Notes under the pieces: generated by a model | Told to the model about the DNA's origin: nothing | The model's input: the letters and a program-made list of their open reading frames with translations, nothing else | Databases searched by the model: none | From: an uncultured Oscillospiraceae bacterium | GTDB taxonomy: Bacteria > Bacillota > Clostridia > Oscillospirales > Acutalibacteraceae | Length of the DNA stretch: 64,000 bases | Reading direction: 5' to 3' | NCBI GenBank assembly: GCA_959601025.1 | Contig: CAUGOD010000003.1 | Coordinates: 1-64,000 of the forward strand | Shown: in pieces, positions 18,904 through 28,670 of the stretch | Numbering within the stretch: the first letter of the stretch is position 1 | Layout: the number at the start of each line of letters is the position of its first letter | Made by a program: the position numbers and the translations under genes

Positions 18904-19857
18904 CTAATCTTTATCTGCGAACAGCTTTTTCGCAATCTGGGAAATAACCCACACCAGAATCAGCAGGATGACCGAGACAGCCGCGCCGTACCCCATCTCG
19001 TACCGGACAAACGCATGCTCCTCCGCGTGCGTGACCAGAAGCTGGCCGGCGTAACCGGGCGTAGGGTTGGCTCCGGACAGCAGTACGCCGATAGAGCCGT
19101 TCTGGAAGGTGTTGACGATCGCCATAATCGCACCAAACAGCATCTGCGGCCTTACAGCCGGGATGGTGACATAGATGATCTCCTGAAATCGGTTGGTAAC
19201 GCCGTCTATGTAGGCCGCCTCATACAGGTCTTTATCCACGTTGAGGATACCGGCCAGCATCGCGAGGAACCCGATACCCATGCTGCTCCACAGGGAAACG
19301 ACAATCATGATCGGCAGCAAATACTTCCCGTCGCTCAGCCAAAGAATCGGCTTCTGGATGATATCGAGCTTCAGCAGGATTGCGTTCAGATAGCCTACCT
19401 TATCGCCGGCAAAAACGACTTGCCACACCGTTGAGAGCATAACGCCGCTGGTCATGGAGGGGGAATAGAGGATCACGGCCATCACGGTGCGCGGAATCCG
19501 CGTGATCTGCGCCAGAGACCAAGCCATGAAGAAGGAGAGGATATATCCTCCCGCTCCCACGATCACGGCGAAGGCGATGGTATTGGGAAGCGCGAATTCC
19601 ATGAAGGTGGAATCGTCGGTTAAGATGGTAACGTAATTGTCCAGCCCGACAAAATTCGGCTTTTCAATGGAGTTGAAATCGGTAAAGGACAGGCCGATCG
19701 CCACAAGGATCGGGATGATAATGAAGGTTATAAACAGCAGAACAAACGGCAGCTGCAGCCAGAAAACCGAGTGGTGGTTCGCGCTTTGCACGGTACGCCG
19801 GGGAAGGCTGGATACCATCTTCCAGACCTTTCGGCTTTCACTCCGACTTTCATCCAT
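18904..19857 (-). CDS. Carbohydrate ABC transporter permease, MalF type (first pair)
   Basis: 317 residues from the ATG at 19857, which has AAAGGAGG 9 bases upstream. This start overlaps the stop of the solute-binding protein by 8 bases, so translation is probably coupled. Six membrane segments are visible and the coupling loop is DLYEAAYIDGVTNRFQEIIYVTIP. It partners the MalG-type gene directly downstream. Confidence 0.9.
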   Translation of the reverse strand: MDESRSESRKVWKMVSSLPRRTVQSANHHSVFWLQLPFVLLFITFIIIPILVAIGLSFTDFNSIEKPNFVGLDNYVTILTDDSTFMEFALPNTIAFAVIVGAGGYILSFFMAWSLAQITRIPRTVMAVILYSPSMTSGVMLSTVWQVVFAGDKVGYLNAILLKLDIIQKPILWLSDGKYLLPIMIVVSLWSSMGIGFLAMLAGILNVDKDLYEAAYIDGVTNRFQEIIYVTIPAVRPQMLFGAIMAIVNTFQNGSIGVLLSGANPTPGYAGQLLVTHAEEHAFVRYEMGYGAAVSVILLILVWVISQIAKKLFADKD

Positions 19858-22801
19858 TTCCGGCCGCCTCCTTTCCTTCACGCTGGGCAATTAGTTCTTC
19901 GATTAAATGGACGTTGTACTCCTTGAGCTTATTGCCCTCTTCATCGTAATACCCAAACTCCGTCAGCTTCCGTTTCATCTCCCGGTCGGCGGCCAGCGTC
20001 GCCTCGTCGATCCGCGGCTGGAAGCTGGCCCCCGAGGTGACAATGTCAATCCAGGCGTTGCTGACCTCCCGCTCCAGGATGTAGCTCGCCGGATGACGGA
20101 GCGCTTCCTTTTGCCAGCTCCACTGCTCGAGGATAACCGCTTTATGCCTGCGGGGGTACGACATCTGGGCGAAGGCCGCGTGATTGGCCGTATTCCATAC
20201 ATAGTCCGGCCCGTATTTCATCTGCAGGCTGGTGGCGTATTCGATCTGCGTATCGCTGGAAAGCCACCATTTCAGGAATTCATAGCTCTCCTCCGGCATC
20301 CTGGTGTTGGAGAAAATCATTGCGGAGGTAGCGTCTGCCGAATAGTACCGCGCAACGGATCCGTCCTCCTGGACCGTGCCGGGTACCAGGGCGATGTTCC
20401 AGCGTCCGGCAAGCTCCGGCGCGGACATCTGCAGCTGCAGATAGGTGGAGAAATTGGAAACGCCGATCGGCACCGAACCGGAACGGAAGGCGTTGAAAAA
20501 GTTAGGTACGTTCTGTATAAGTCCATAAACTTTATACAGATCGGTCATCTCCCGCAGGCCCTTGAGGGTGTTCGGGTCCCGGAAATTGGAGGTGAAACCG
20601 TCCGCCGAATAATAATCCCCGCCGTTTTGGAAAAGGAAAGCACCGGTGGCCTCGAAGCTCTTATAGCCGACGACATTGGCCAGGGGAAGGTTGAAATTCA
20701 TGGCGTTGCGGTGCAGCGCCGGCATCATCTGCTTTACGTCGTCCCAGGTATCCGGAACCTCCAGCCCCAGCGATTCCAGGATATCGGTGCGGTAAAACAG
20801 CACGTAGAAATCCTGCGTTTCGCTCGCCCCGTAAATGCCGTCTTCATACGCCATGGGCGCGAGAGCCTCCAAATTGTATTCCTCGCCATACCAATTCAGG
20901 AAGTCGTCGAACTCCAGAAGGTTTTTCGCCATGCCGCGCATGGCGAACTCAGCCGGGCGGTAATAGGACAGTCCAAGCGCGATATCCGGGTTGGATCCGG
21001 TGGAATTGGCCAGGGTAATCTTCTTTTCGTCCGGCATGATGGAATAGACCACGTCGATGCCGGTCTGCTCGGTGAACGTCTGCGCCGTCAGCTCCCGCAG
21101 CGCTTCCACATACTGGGAGGGCTTGTTGATCCACACCGTCAACGCGCCGTCTGAGTTTTTTACATCCACCGCTTCGTTCATCACCGGCGAAAAGGAATAG
21201 AAAAACTGCTGGATGCCGGTAGCCAGGCCGCTCCAAAACCCGGCGCGCGGGGAGGGCAGTTTGGTATCCGCGCCGTGGAGATAAACACAATCCACGCTCA
21301 GGTTTTGGTCGTAAATTTTGGTCAGCGTCAGAGCCAGGAGCTGTGCCGCCGAACTGGAATCGTCGCTCAGCAGAGACATTCGGTTCGGAATTTCCCGCGG
21401 CTCGGATGCCAACCGCTTCAAATTCTGCGCGGCCAGGGAGATATCGCTGGCAAAAGCCGGGTCTTCGCCGGTAAGATCCTTCAGCGTCTGGTAAATTCCA
21501 TTCAAACGGTCCTGCCAATCCTGCAAATCGGTCAGGATATCCGGCAAATATTTCAGAATATCCCATGTCCGGTTGCTGTCCACCGCCGCGGTGTCGTCCG
21601 AGTTGCTACCCTTGATGCGTTTCATCTGGATGCCGGTATCGTTGATTTCGTTCACAATCGCCAGCAATTCCTGATACAGCGCATCCATCGGCCCGGCCGT
21701 GACCTTGAGCGTAATGGTGTGAAGCCCCTGGGTAAGATAAATCCCCAACGGTTCGTTTCCGCCTAAAGTGGCGTTGTCATAGATGTCAATGCCGGTGTGA
21801 ACAAAGGCCATGTCCCTCGCCTCGGCAAAGGGCACAGCGCCGTCCACCTCGATCGTCCGGTAGGCTGCGCCGCCGCTTTTGAGGGGCTGGCTGTACTTGA
21901 AGCTCAGGTAATAAAACCCGTCCTGCGGGACCTCCACCTCATACAGAACCTTTTGCCCCATGGTCTTGTTGGATTTATCATCCGTCGCGTTTATCAGCTT
22001 GACGTATGCGTTATTCGGCGTCATGCTGGTGTTCTGTACGTTCCGGCCCCGGATGTACGAATCGGATTTCGCCCGGTAATCCTCGCCCTCTACTTGAAGA
22101 AGGCCGTCGAATTCCGCCGCGTCCGCATACTGCGCCCGGTATTCCGCATAGCTGATATCGTCAGAAGGACGGATTAACCGAAGGGCCCTCAACAGGACGT
22201 CCTGGTTCTGCGGCGTAATGGTCAGCGTGGTTTCCCCCTTTTGGAGGTCAAAACGGACCGGCGTACGGGAAAAGTGTTCGTAATCCTCCAGATAGCAGAG
22301 GGAGGGAGCGTCGATTTGCTGCTGATCCGGAACAATTTCGTTGCCATACCGGTCGGTGCGCGCCTCGGTAACGTCGTCCTCCCACAAAAACGGAAGGGAA
22401 CAGGTGATATCCGTTCCTCCCAGGGAAACCGCGACCGGGTTTTCAAACATATTTATGCTAACCGGTTCATACTCGGCAAGTACCCAATACTCGCCGGAAT
22501 CGGGAACATTCAAGGTGATTTCACAGGCCGTATTCACCGGCAGCAACACTCCGTCGGCCTGTTTTTCCACTCCATCGCCGGACGCCCTGGCGTCCGGATC
22601 GGAAAGCCGCAGCTCCGCGGCCACGTCCTCCGTACGATACGACACCCATTTCTGCGACACGGAAGCGCCGTCCAGACGATAGGTGCGGGGGGTAATTTCC
22701 GCGCCGGCCGTATAAGAGCCGCCGGAACAGCCCACCAGAGACAGGAGCAGCGAAGCCGCCAGCATTCCTGCCCCTGCCCGGAACCAGGTTCGTTTTTTCA
22801 A
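19850..22801 (-). CDS. Large solute-binding lipoprotein with N-terminal beta-sandwich modules
   Basis: 983 residues, twice the usual solute-binding protein. The lipobox LLSLVGC puts the anchor at Cys25. Two beta-sandwich, CBM-like modules follow (about 30-210 and 230-375; the second begins VEGEDYRAKSDSYIRGR like CBM6/35 modules). A helical linker (about 380-530) leads to a family 1 extracellular solute-binding domain from about residue 550 (LTAQTFTEQTGIDVVY, NPDIALGLSYY). The fusion could capture polymeric or cyclic glucan with the CBM-like part and hand shorter sugar to the binding domain. It is translationally coupled to the first permease pair. A strong hairpin precedes it. The ligand is inferred from the operon only. 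Confidence 0.85.
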   Translation of the reverse strand: MKKRTWFRAGAGMLAASLLLSLVGCSGGSYTAGAEITPRTYRLDGASVSQKWVSYRTEDVAAELRLSDPDARASGDGVEKQADGVLLPVNTACEITLNVPDSGEYWVLAEYEPVSINMFENPVAVSLGGTDITCSLPFLWEDDVTEARTDRYGNEIVPDQQQIDAPSLCYLEDYEHFSRTPVRFDLQKGETTLTITPQNQDVLLRALRLIRPSDDISYAEYRAQYADAAEFDGLLQVEGEDYRAKSDSYIRGRNVQNTSMTPNNAYVKLINATDDKSNKTMGQKVLYEVEVPQDGFYYLSFKYSQPLKSGGAAYRTIEVDGAVPFAEARDMAFVHTGIDIYDNATLGGNEPLGIYLTQGLHTITLKVTAGPMDALYQELLAIVNEINDTGIQMKRIKGSNSDDTAAVDSNRTWDILKYLPDILTDLQDWQDRLNGIYQTLKDLTGEDPAFASDISLAAQNLKRLASEPREIPNRMSLLSDDSSSAAQLLALTLTKIYDQNLSVDCVYLHGADTKLPSPRAGFWSGLATGIQQFFYSFSPVMNEAVDVKNSDGALTVWINKPSQYVEALRELTAQTFTEQTGIDVVYSIMPDEKKITLANSTGSNPDIALGLSYYRPAEFAMRGMAKNLLEFDDFLNWYGEEYNLEALAPMAYEDGIYGASETQDFYVLFYRTDILESLGLEVPDTWDDVKQMMPALHRNAMNFNLPLANVVGYKSFEATGAFLFQNGGDYYSADGFTSNFRDPNTLKGLREMTDLYKVYGLIQNVPNFFNAFRSGSVPIGVSNFSTYLQLQMSAPELAGRWNIALVPGTVQEDGSVARYYSADATSAMIFSNTRMPEESYEFLKWWLSSDTQIEYATSLQMKYGPDYVWNTANHAAFAQMSYPRRHKAVILEQWSWQKEALRHPASYILEREVSNAWIDIVTSGASFQPRIDEATLAADREMKRKLTEFGYYDEEGNKLKEYNVHLIEELIAQREGKEAAGNG

Positions 22802-22826
22802 CGTTAACCCCTCCTCGCCCCACGCC

Positions 22827-22855
22827 GTCCCTCCCCGGACGAACCGGGGAGGGAC
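22827..22855 (-). other. Intercistronic stem-loop after the first solute-binding gene
   Basis: A perfect 12-bp stem (GTCCCTCCCCGG with its complement, 5-base loop) lies between the two solute-binding protein genes and has no U-run. Such hairpins often protect the upstream binding-protein message, giving more receptor than permease. That role is inferred. Confidence 0.6.
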
Positions 22856-22969
22856 AAGGTGGGCTCATGAAAAAGAAAGAAAAAGAAGAAACCGGAATTG
22901 GTTGAAAAAGAGCTAATTGAAATGTTTAAGTATATAGCCGCATCCCTTGGCCGCACGAACGGCAAGCGC

Positions 22970-24454
22970 TTATCCGTTGGCGGCTACTTTGCTGTTAAAG
23001 GTTTTCAGCTGCTCCTGCAGGGCGGCGTTGACCTTCTCGTCGATCTGGGGCGCTACGTCGGCGGCGTTGGCGCGGCCTTCGCGGACGTCCGTGATCAGCT
23101 TATTTACTTCGTCGTTGAAGATTTCGCTGTAGCCGGGAACGATCTTGTTGATATCGCCGCGGATCGAATTCTCCGTGCTCTTGTACAGCGCTTTGAAGCC
23201 TTCGGTCAGATGCGGGTTCTCATCAAACTTCGCAACAACATCCGGATGCTGGGTACAGGGGATGAACCAGGTCTTCAGCAGCTTGGTATCGTCTTTCACA
23301 ACATCGGCGTCGCCGCGGGCCGCGAAGATGTCCAGACGCTGGAGGTTGCCTTCCACGCCGTAGGTCAGCCATTTCAGAAGCTGGTGTGCCGCTTCCGGCT
23401 GGGCGCAGGTGCTGGTCAGATACGCGCAGTCCACATGGATCGGGGTCTTCACCGGCGTGTTCTTATCGAGACGCGGATAGGGCCAGTAATCCCAGTTGAT
23501 CTTGCACTCGTTGCGCATCCAGTTGTCGTTCCAGGTCGCGTTGGTGGCCATCAGCGCCATGCCGTTCTTAAAGGTATAATGGTTGTCGTCCTTACCGGTC
23601 TCGCCGAACTTCTTCACATAGTCGCTGTCCATGGAGGTGGAGCCGTCGTCGTTCTTGGGATACCGCATGCTCCAGGCTTCCAGGCCGGGAACGGCGCGCA
23701 GCGCGGCCAGGCGGTTCATCGCCGGGACCCATTTGTTGGTGAAATCGAACTTCTGGTTAACATAATCGTACGCCGGATAGAAATACCCGCTGTCCTGCGC
23801 GGAATAGACCTGGTCCAGGTCTTCAAGGGTCGCGGCGCCGACCGTGTTGCTGCCGATCGCTTTCCGGAGCAGCTCCTCAAACTCATCGATGGTCCAGTCA
23901 TAGCTGGGTTTATCGAGATTGAGCTCATCCAGCAGATCGAGATTGATCGTAATGCCCATCGCATTAAGCTGACAGGGCAGCGCATACAGCTTGTTGTTGT
24001 AGGTGTACGGATCGGTCATGCCGGACGGCACATACTCCGCTTCCTTGTCGTCCTTCATCAGGTCGTCCAGCGCCATAACCAAACCGCTCGCCACTTCGGG
24101 AGCGAAATCGTTCCAGTCGCACCACATCATGTCCGGCATAGTCCCGGCCTGCGCCTGCTTGCTCAGGAACTCGTTGAAAGCGCCGCCGGTGGAGCCTTCA
24201 AAGGGAACCTCCACAACCTGGATGTTCGGATACTGTTTACGGAACGCCTCCAGCACCGGCTGGAGCTCCGCCTGCTCGGCAACCGGATAGCCGATGGAAA
24301 CCTTTCCTTCCATTGCGTAAACCGAGGTATCCGCTCCCTCGGACGAAGGTTTGGAAGACGTGCCTCCGGACGTGCTCGCCCTAGGAGAACAACCGCTCAT
24401 GATCGCCAATGACAATGCCGCTACGGAAATCGCCGATAAGATCCTTTTTAACAT
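22970..24454 (-). CDS. Solute-binding lipoprotein of a carbohydrate ABC transporter
   Basis: 494 residues from the ATG that has AAAGGAGG 8 bases upstream. The lipobox LAIMSGC gives Cys22 or so as the anchor, followed by a Ser/Thr/Gly linker and a family 1 solute-binding fold (LEAFRKQYPNIQVVEVPFEG, MMWCDWNDF, LVMALDDLMKD). It is most likely the receptor for one of the two permease pairs. Aromatic residues are frequent, as expected for sugar binding, but the ligand cannot be read from sequence. Gene order after GH65 suggests the product of the extracellular GH31 enzymes, perhaps cycloalternan. Confidence 0.88.
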   Translation of the reverse strand: MLKRILSAISVAALSLAIMSGCSPRASTSGGTSSKPSSEGADTSVYAMEGKVSIGYPVAEQAELQPVLEAFRKQYPNIQVVEVPFEGSTGGAFNEFLSKQAQAGTMPDMMWCDWNDFAPEVASGLVMALDDLMKDDKEAEYVPSGMTDPYTYNNKLYALPCQLNAMGITINLDLLDELNLDKPSYDWTIDEFEELLRKAIGSNTVGAATLEDLDQVYSAQDSGYFYPAYDYVNQKFDFTNKWVPAMNRLAALRAVPGLEAWSMRYPKNDDGSTSMDSDYVKKFGETGKDDNHYTFKNGMALMATNATWNDNWMRNECKINWDYWPYPRLDKNTPVKTPIHVDCAYLTSTCAQPEAAHQLLKWLTYGVEGNLQRLDIFAARGDADVVKDDTKLLKTWFIPCTQHPDVVAKFDENPHLTEGFKALYKSTENSIRGDINKIVPGYSEIFNDEVNKLITDVREGRANAADVAPQIDEKVNAALQEQLKTFNSKVAANG

Positions 24455-24588
24455 GAAATAATCCTCCTTTTCTCTATGGAGATAAATTTTTATTTCAACG
24501 GCCGCCACAGCCGCTGAAGCCGCGGGAATAGAAATCCTCCTACCATCTTGCCTTGGTTCCTGCCGGTTCTCCTTGTTCTTTAAAGCGT

Positions 24589-26787
24589 TTATTCGGCTAT
24601 CGCCTCCACGGACACCCCCTTCCTGTCAATCCGCACCTCGTACCGCTCGCCGTTGTAAGAGAAATGAAACCGCATTTTCCGGATTTCTTTCGGAAGACAG
24701 GGATTGCAGGCAACGCCGTCGGAATCAATCCACAAGCCGGCAAAGCCGAAAATCAGCGCCTGCCAGGTCGCCCCCAGCGCGGCAGTGTGGATTCCTTCCC
24801 TGGCCGTATTTTTCATGACGTCCTGCAAATCCAGAAAAAGGCTTTTTTCGAAATACTTTTTTGCGTCCTCCATCCGCTCCAACCGCGCCGCCATCAGCGC
24901 GTGAATACCGAAGCTCAGGGTAGAGTCGTGCAGGGTTTTCGGCTCGTAATACTCCCAGGCCGCCTGTTTCTGCTCCATGGTGAAATCACGGGGCCGCATC
25001 GCCATGAGCATGAGCACATCCGCCTGCTTGAGCACCTGATACCGCTGGAGACGATCGTAGCTGATTTTGTGGTACAGCGGAATGTCGTCCTCTTTATAGT
25101 CGGCGGGGTTCAGCGGCTCCAGCCTTTCAAAGGTGTCGTCCTGTATCCAAAGCCGGCGGCCTTCGTCGTAGCGGCGGACGGCCTTTTCCACAAGCTCCAT
25201 CCAGGCGGCGGCTTCTTCCGGCTGGAACGCCAGCTTCTTTTTAAGCGCTTCCCATTCCTTCGGATATTCCTTCTGCATACGGTCGGCCGCGGCCCGGGCT
25301 GATTTCAGGTTCTCACACGCCAGCCAAACGGTATACAGGTTGTTGACCGTCACGCCGCAGTACTCATCCGGCCCCTTTACAAAGAGAAGATTGTACCGAT
25401 CCGCAGTCGGGTCATAGGTAAACCGCTCCATCCAATACCGCGCTGTCTGGATCAGCATTTCCGCCGCGCAGTCGCGGAAGAATTCGTCGTCGCCGGTCAG
25501 CTCGAGGTACCTCCCGACCGCATAGGCGATATCCGCGGTAATATGAATCTCGCAGCTGCCGGTATCCCAGGTGCCGCATTGCTCATACCCGGTGTCCGAT
25601 GCCATCCAGGGATACCGCGCGCCGGGAAGGGAAAAGCCTTTGGCGCTGTTCACCGCATCCTCCAGCGTATGATACCGGTACAACAGCAGATTTTTCGCCG
25701 CCTGCGGATCGGTATGGAGGAACATCGGCAGCATAAAGATTTCGGTATCCCAGAAATAACAGCCTTTATACCGGCCGTGCATCAGACCGCGCGCGCCGAT
25801 GCTGGCGTACGGGTCGGAGCGCGGGTCGGTCTGGATCAGCTGGAAGATGTTGTACCGCACCGCTCCCTGCCAGTCGTCCGGCGCGTCCATTTCCACGTCG
25901 GCCGCCTGCCAGAGCGCGTTCCACGCCCGCGCCGTATCCTCCAGCATGCCGTCAAAGCCGCGCCGCATACAGGCGTCCGCGGTACGGATCGCCTCCTGCG
26001 AGGGAGCAGAGCCGTCCCGATAACTGTACACCGCCACCAATTTATCCACGGTATACGTCTTCCTCGCCTGGACGGAGATTGTCGCCCTTTCGCCGGCGAA
26101 GGCTTCCTCAAAAACCGGCTGCCAGTCGTACTCGTCCCCATGGTCGTCCAGCCGGTATTCCATGGAAACCACCCGTTTGGAATACCCGGTTTCCGCCGTG
26201 AGTCCTCCCGCTTTGACAGAGGGGCGCAGGGCGGTTGCGCCCCAAATCCGCGCTACCTCCCTATTCTGCGTAAGCTGGTCGTCAGAAATGGGGAGGTTTA
26301 CCACCCCGCCGTCGATCCCGGTCTCCAGCGTCAGCTCCCCATCGTAATTCTCCGGCGTGATCCGCACACGGACGGCCGCCGTATGGACGTTGTCCATGCT
26401 GAGGAAGCGAACCGTTTCTACTCTGGTCCGCCGTCCCTCTTCATCGGCCGCTACGTATCGCCGGACAAGGGAGCCGTCGCGGAAATTCAGCTCCTCTTCA
26501 TAGGCCGTGCGCGTACAGGACAGCGCCCGGCGGCCATTGAGGAAAATGCGGAATACGGAAAAGTCCGGCTGGTTGACCATATCTGTCGTTCCCGGCTTTA
26601 TGTACTCGAAAAAGCCGGACAGAAACGTGGAGCGCTCAAAGCCGTGCTTCTTTTCTCCCTCCGGCGCGTACCCCCGTACCCCCATGTACCCATTGCCCTG
26701 GCTGAAAATGCTCTCCCGAAAATCCCGGGTATCCTCCGAATCGTTTTCGCAGGCAATGGACCATGGGGTAATCTTCATTCCCTCCAA
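24589..26787 (-). CDS. GH65 disaccharide phosphorylase
   Basis: 732 residues from a TTG at 26787, which has AAAGGAGG at ideal 8-base spacing; the ATG at 26778 is the alternative. GH65 hallmarks are present: RGYAPEGEK, RGLMHGRYKGCYFWDTEIF, and the catalytic acid Glu475 in VKGPDEYCGVTVNNLYT. The family phosphorolyses alpha-linked glucose disaccharides to beta-glucose 1-phosphate (trehalose, maltose, kojibiose, nigerose specificities). Beta-phosphoglucomutase in the same operon fits that product. Because the pathway substrate carries alpha-1,3 links, a nigerose-type specificity is the most economical guess, not proven. It is cytosolic (no signal peptide) and lies 25 bases after the (alpha/alpha)6-type enzyme. 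Confidence 0.88.
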   Translation of the reverse strand: MEGMKITPWSIACENDSEDTRDFRESIFSQGNGYMGVRGYAPEGEKKHGFERSTFLSGFFEYIKPGTTDMVNQPDFSVFRIFLNGRRALSCTRTAYEEELNFRDGSLVRRYVAADEEGRRTRVETVRFLSMDNVHTAAVRVRITPENYDGELTLETGIDGGVVNLPISDDQLTQNREVARIWGATALRPSVKAGGLTAETGYSKRVVSMEYRLDDHGDEYDWQPVFEEAFAGERATISVQARKTYTVDKLVAVYSYRDGSAPSQEAIRTADACMRRGFDGMLEDTARAWNALWQAADVEMDAPDDWQGAVRYNIFQLIQTDPRSDPYASIGARGLMHGRYKGCYFWDTEIFMLPMFLHTDPQAAKNLLLYRYHTLEDAVNSAKGFSLPGARYPWMASDTGYEQCGTWDTGSCEIHITADIAYAVGRYLELTGDDEFFRDCAAEMLIQTARYWMERFTYDPTADRYNLLFVKGPDEYCGVTVNNLYTVWLACENLKSARAAADRMQKEYPKEWEALKKKLAFQPEEAAAWMELVEKAVRRYDEGRRLWIQDDTFERLEPLNPADYKEDDIPLYHKISYDRLQRYQVLKQADVLMLMAMRPRDFTMEQKQAAWEYYEPKTLHDSTLSFGIHALMAARLERMEDAKKYFEKSLFLDLQDVMKNTAREGIHTAALGATWQALIFGFAGLWIDSDGVACNPCLPKEIRKMRFHFSYNGERYEVRIDRKGVSVEAIAE

Positions 26788-26812
26788 ATCCTCTACCTCC
26801 TTTCTATCGTTG

Positions 26813-28636
26813 TTATGTATGGTGTTTTCCCTCTCCAAACGCCTGGTCAATGGCATAAGCCAGGAAACCGGCGCAGGTAGCAAACGCATCCCCGGTGGCG
26901 CTCTCTCCCGTCGTTTCATCGACGCTTTCGCAGGCGATCCCGTTATCCATCACGCAGCGCAGAAGGTGTTTCCGCGCCGAATCCCGGTTCCCGGAAAGCA
27001 GGCTGTTGGCAATGCTCAGCACCCACGGATGCGGCGCGTGCGGACAGCCGATTTCCGCAATTGGACAGCCGGCGAAAGAATAGGGATAGTCCTCTCTCCG
27101 GATGACCGCCATTGTGTTTTTCCACACCTCGTCGTCCGTCGGGCAAAAGCCGCGGAAGGGCAGCAAAAGCAGGCTTCCTGGCGGCTCGTCATAAACGTCC
27201 CAGCCGCCTTCCAGATCGACCGACCAGGCGTACATCGTCTTTCCGTCTTTTTCCTTGACGCAGTGGGCGGCAATCGCGTCCCGGGTATCCTCCGCCATCC
27301 GGGAAAGGCCTTCGCACCTTTCCTTCGGCCAAACCCCCTCGTACAGCTCCGCCATATCCCGCAGAATCCGCCAGACAAGCACATTGTCATAGGTCAGGTA
27401 AGGATAAACATGCATGTCGTCCGTCGGCTGGAGCATCGTTTCATACAGCGCCGTCTGCGGATGCTTTTTGTCGGCCAGCCGGTTTAAAATCCGCTCCACG
27501 CCGGATACGATATCCGGCTGTGTAAGAACCGTCCGGTCGCCGGTTTCCCGCACATACCCGGCGAGCGCCAGCACCGGCGCGCAAAGCTCATCCAGCTCAA
27601 AGCCGGGTTCCAGCACCGTGCCGTCGATAAAGCGGCTGTGAATCCCCACGTTCCTGCCCTGCCGGCCAAACACATACCCGAGCATTTCACGGGCATAGGC
27701 GGGATCCGCCATCAGGATTGCCGGAAAGCTCCACAGCAGGCTGTCCCGATCCCAATACGCTGCGCTCACATAATACCGCGGACTGCGCGAGGTGACCAAA
27801 ACCAGCTCCTCGGTATCCAACGTCACGCCGGAACCGAAAAAGAAGCTGAAAAACATGTTGACGTTCAGCAGTTCGTTTAGCTTGGGATCGCCGGCGGAGC
27901 GTTCCCGCGCGGCCAGCCAGCGGCAGGTTTTTTCATATTCCGCTTTGAACCCCTGGCGGAGCATTTCCTTTGCCGAGGTGGAGGCCGCGACCTCTTCAAA
28001 CCCAACGCCGAACCAGAACTCCTCCGCATCATCTCCGCCTGGTTCCAGCACTTCCTCCCGCCAGAGGCAGTAAGAAACCGTCCCGTTCTGATCCTGGCTG
28101 TATGTGGACCGGGTATGGGAAACCTCCGGCTGTTCGGTATAAATCGGCGCGAATGCAAACAAGGAGACGCCGACCCGCATATCCATTACAAACGCATGGT
28201 TCCAGCCGCTGTCGTAAGCGCGCTTGTCTCCGTATACCGCTTTGCTTTCATTGATTGAATGAAGGGTCTGGCCCCAGTTTCCCTTGAGTCCATAGCGCAC
28301 CTTGCGCGGCTTTCCGTCCCGGTTGACAGCCCGTAGCCGGTAGCAAAATCCCCGCTCTCCAATCGGGGCGAGGAGAACGCCCTCTATCTGGACACCGCCG
28401 GCCAGGGCGGTAAAGGAGGGAATCCAATAATGAGTGCGTTTCCAGGACAAATCCCGCAGGGGCGCCGGTTCGCCGTCGATTTCCACAAACGGCGCCATTA
28501 AGGGCGAGCCGACGACTTCCAGCATTCCTTTCGCCGCCATGTATAAAATGGAGATGCCCTCCAATCCGCCGTCCGATTCTCGGATTGTGGGAAGGGAGAC
28601 CGCCTCATTCCCTGTTACCAGATAGCGCTCCTTCAC
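26813..28636 (-). CDS. Unassigned (alpha/alpha)6-type carbohydrate enzyme
   Basis: 607 residues from a GTG with GGAGG 7 bases upstream. No signal peptide. An N-terminal beta-sandwich (about 1-220) precedes a helical domain with SAAYWDRDSLLWSFP, DELCAPVLALAGYV, YLTYDNVLVWRILRDMAELY and ESVDETTGESATGDAFATC. That plan resembles glucoamylase-like, amylo-alpha-1,6-glucosidase-like and GH125/GH63-type six-hairpin enzymes, but I cannot place it in one family. Likely catalytic acids lie in WDRD and in the C-terminal ETTGE segment (inferred). It is co-transcribed between the cytosolic GH31 and GH65, so it probably trims an intermediate of the imported glucan, for example at alpha-1,6 bonds. Confidence 0.6.
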   Translation of the reverse strand: MKERYLVTGNEAVSLPTIRESDGGLEGISILYMAAKGMLEVVGSPLMAPFVEIDGEPAPLRDLSWKRTHYWIPSFTALAGGVQIEGVLLAPIGERGFCYRLRAVNRDGKPRKVRYGLKGNWGQTLHSINESKAVYGDKRAYDSGWNHAFVMDMRVGVSLFAFAPIYTEQPEVSHTRSTYSQDQNGTVSYCLWREEVLEPGGDDAEEFWFGVGFEEVAASTSAKEMLRQGFKAEYEKTCRWLAARERSAGDPKLNELLNVNMFFSFFFGSGVTLDTEELVLVTSRSPRYYVSAAYWDRDSLLWSFPAILMADPAYAREMLGYVFGRQGRNVGIHSRFIDGTVLEPGFELDELCAPVLALAGYVRETGDRTVLTQPDIVSGVERILNRLADKKHPQTALYETMLQPTDDMHVYPYLTYDNVLVWRILRDMAELYEGVWPKERCEGLSRMAEDTRDAIAAHCVKEKDGKTMYAWSVDLEGGWDVYDEPPGSLLLLPFRGFCPTDDEVWKNTMAVIRREDYPYSFAGCPIAEIGCPHAPHPWVLSIANSLLSGNRDSARKHLLRCVMDNGIACESVDETTGESATGDAFATCAGFLAYAIDQAFGEGKHHT

Positions 28637-28670
28637 GCAATCGCCTCCGTTCATTATGAATAATCATGGG

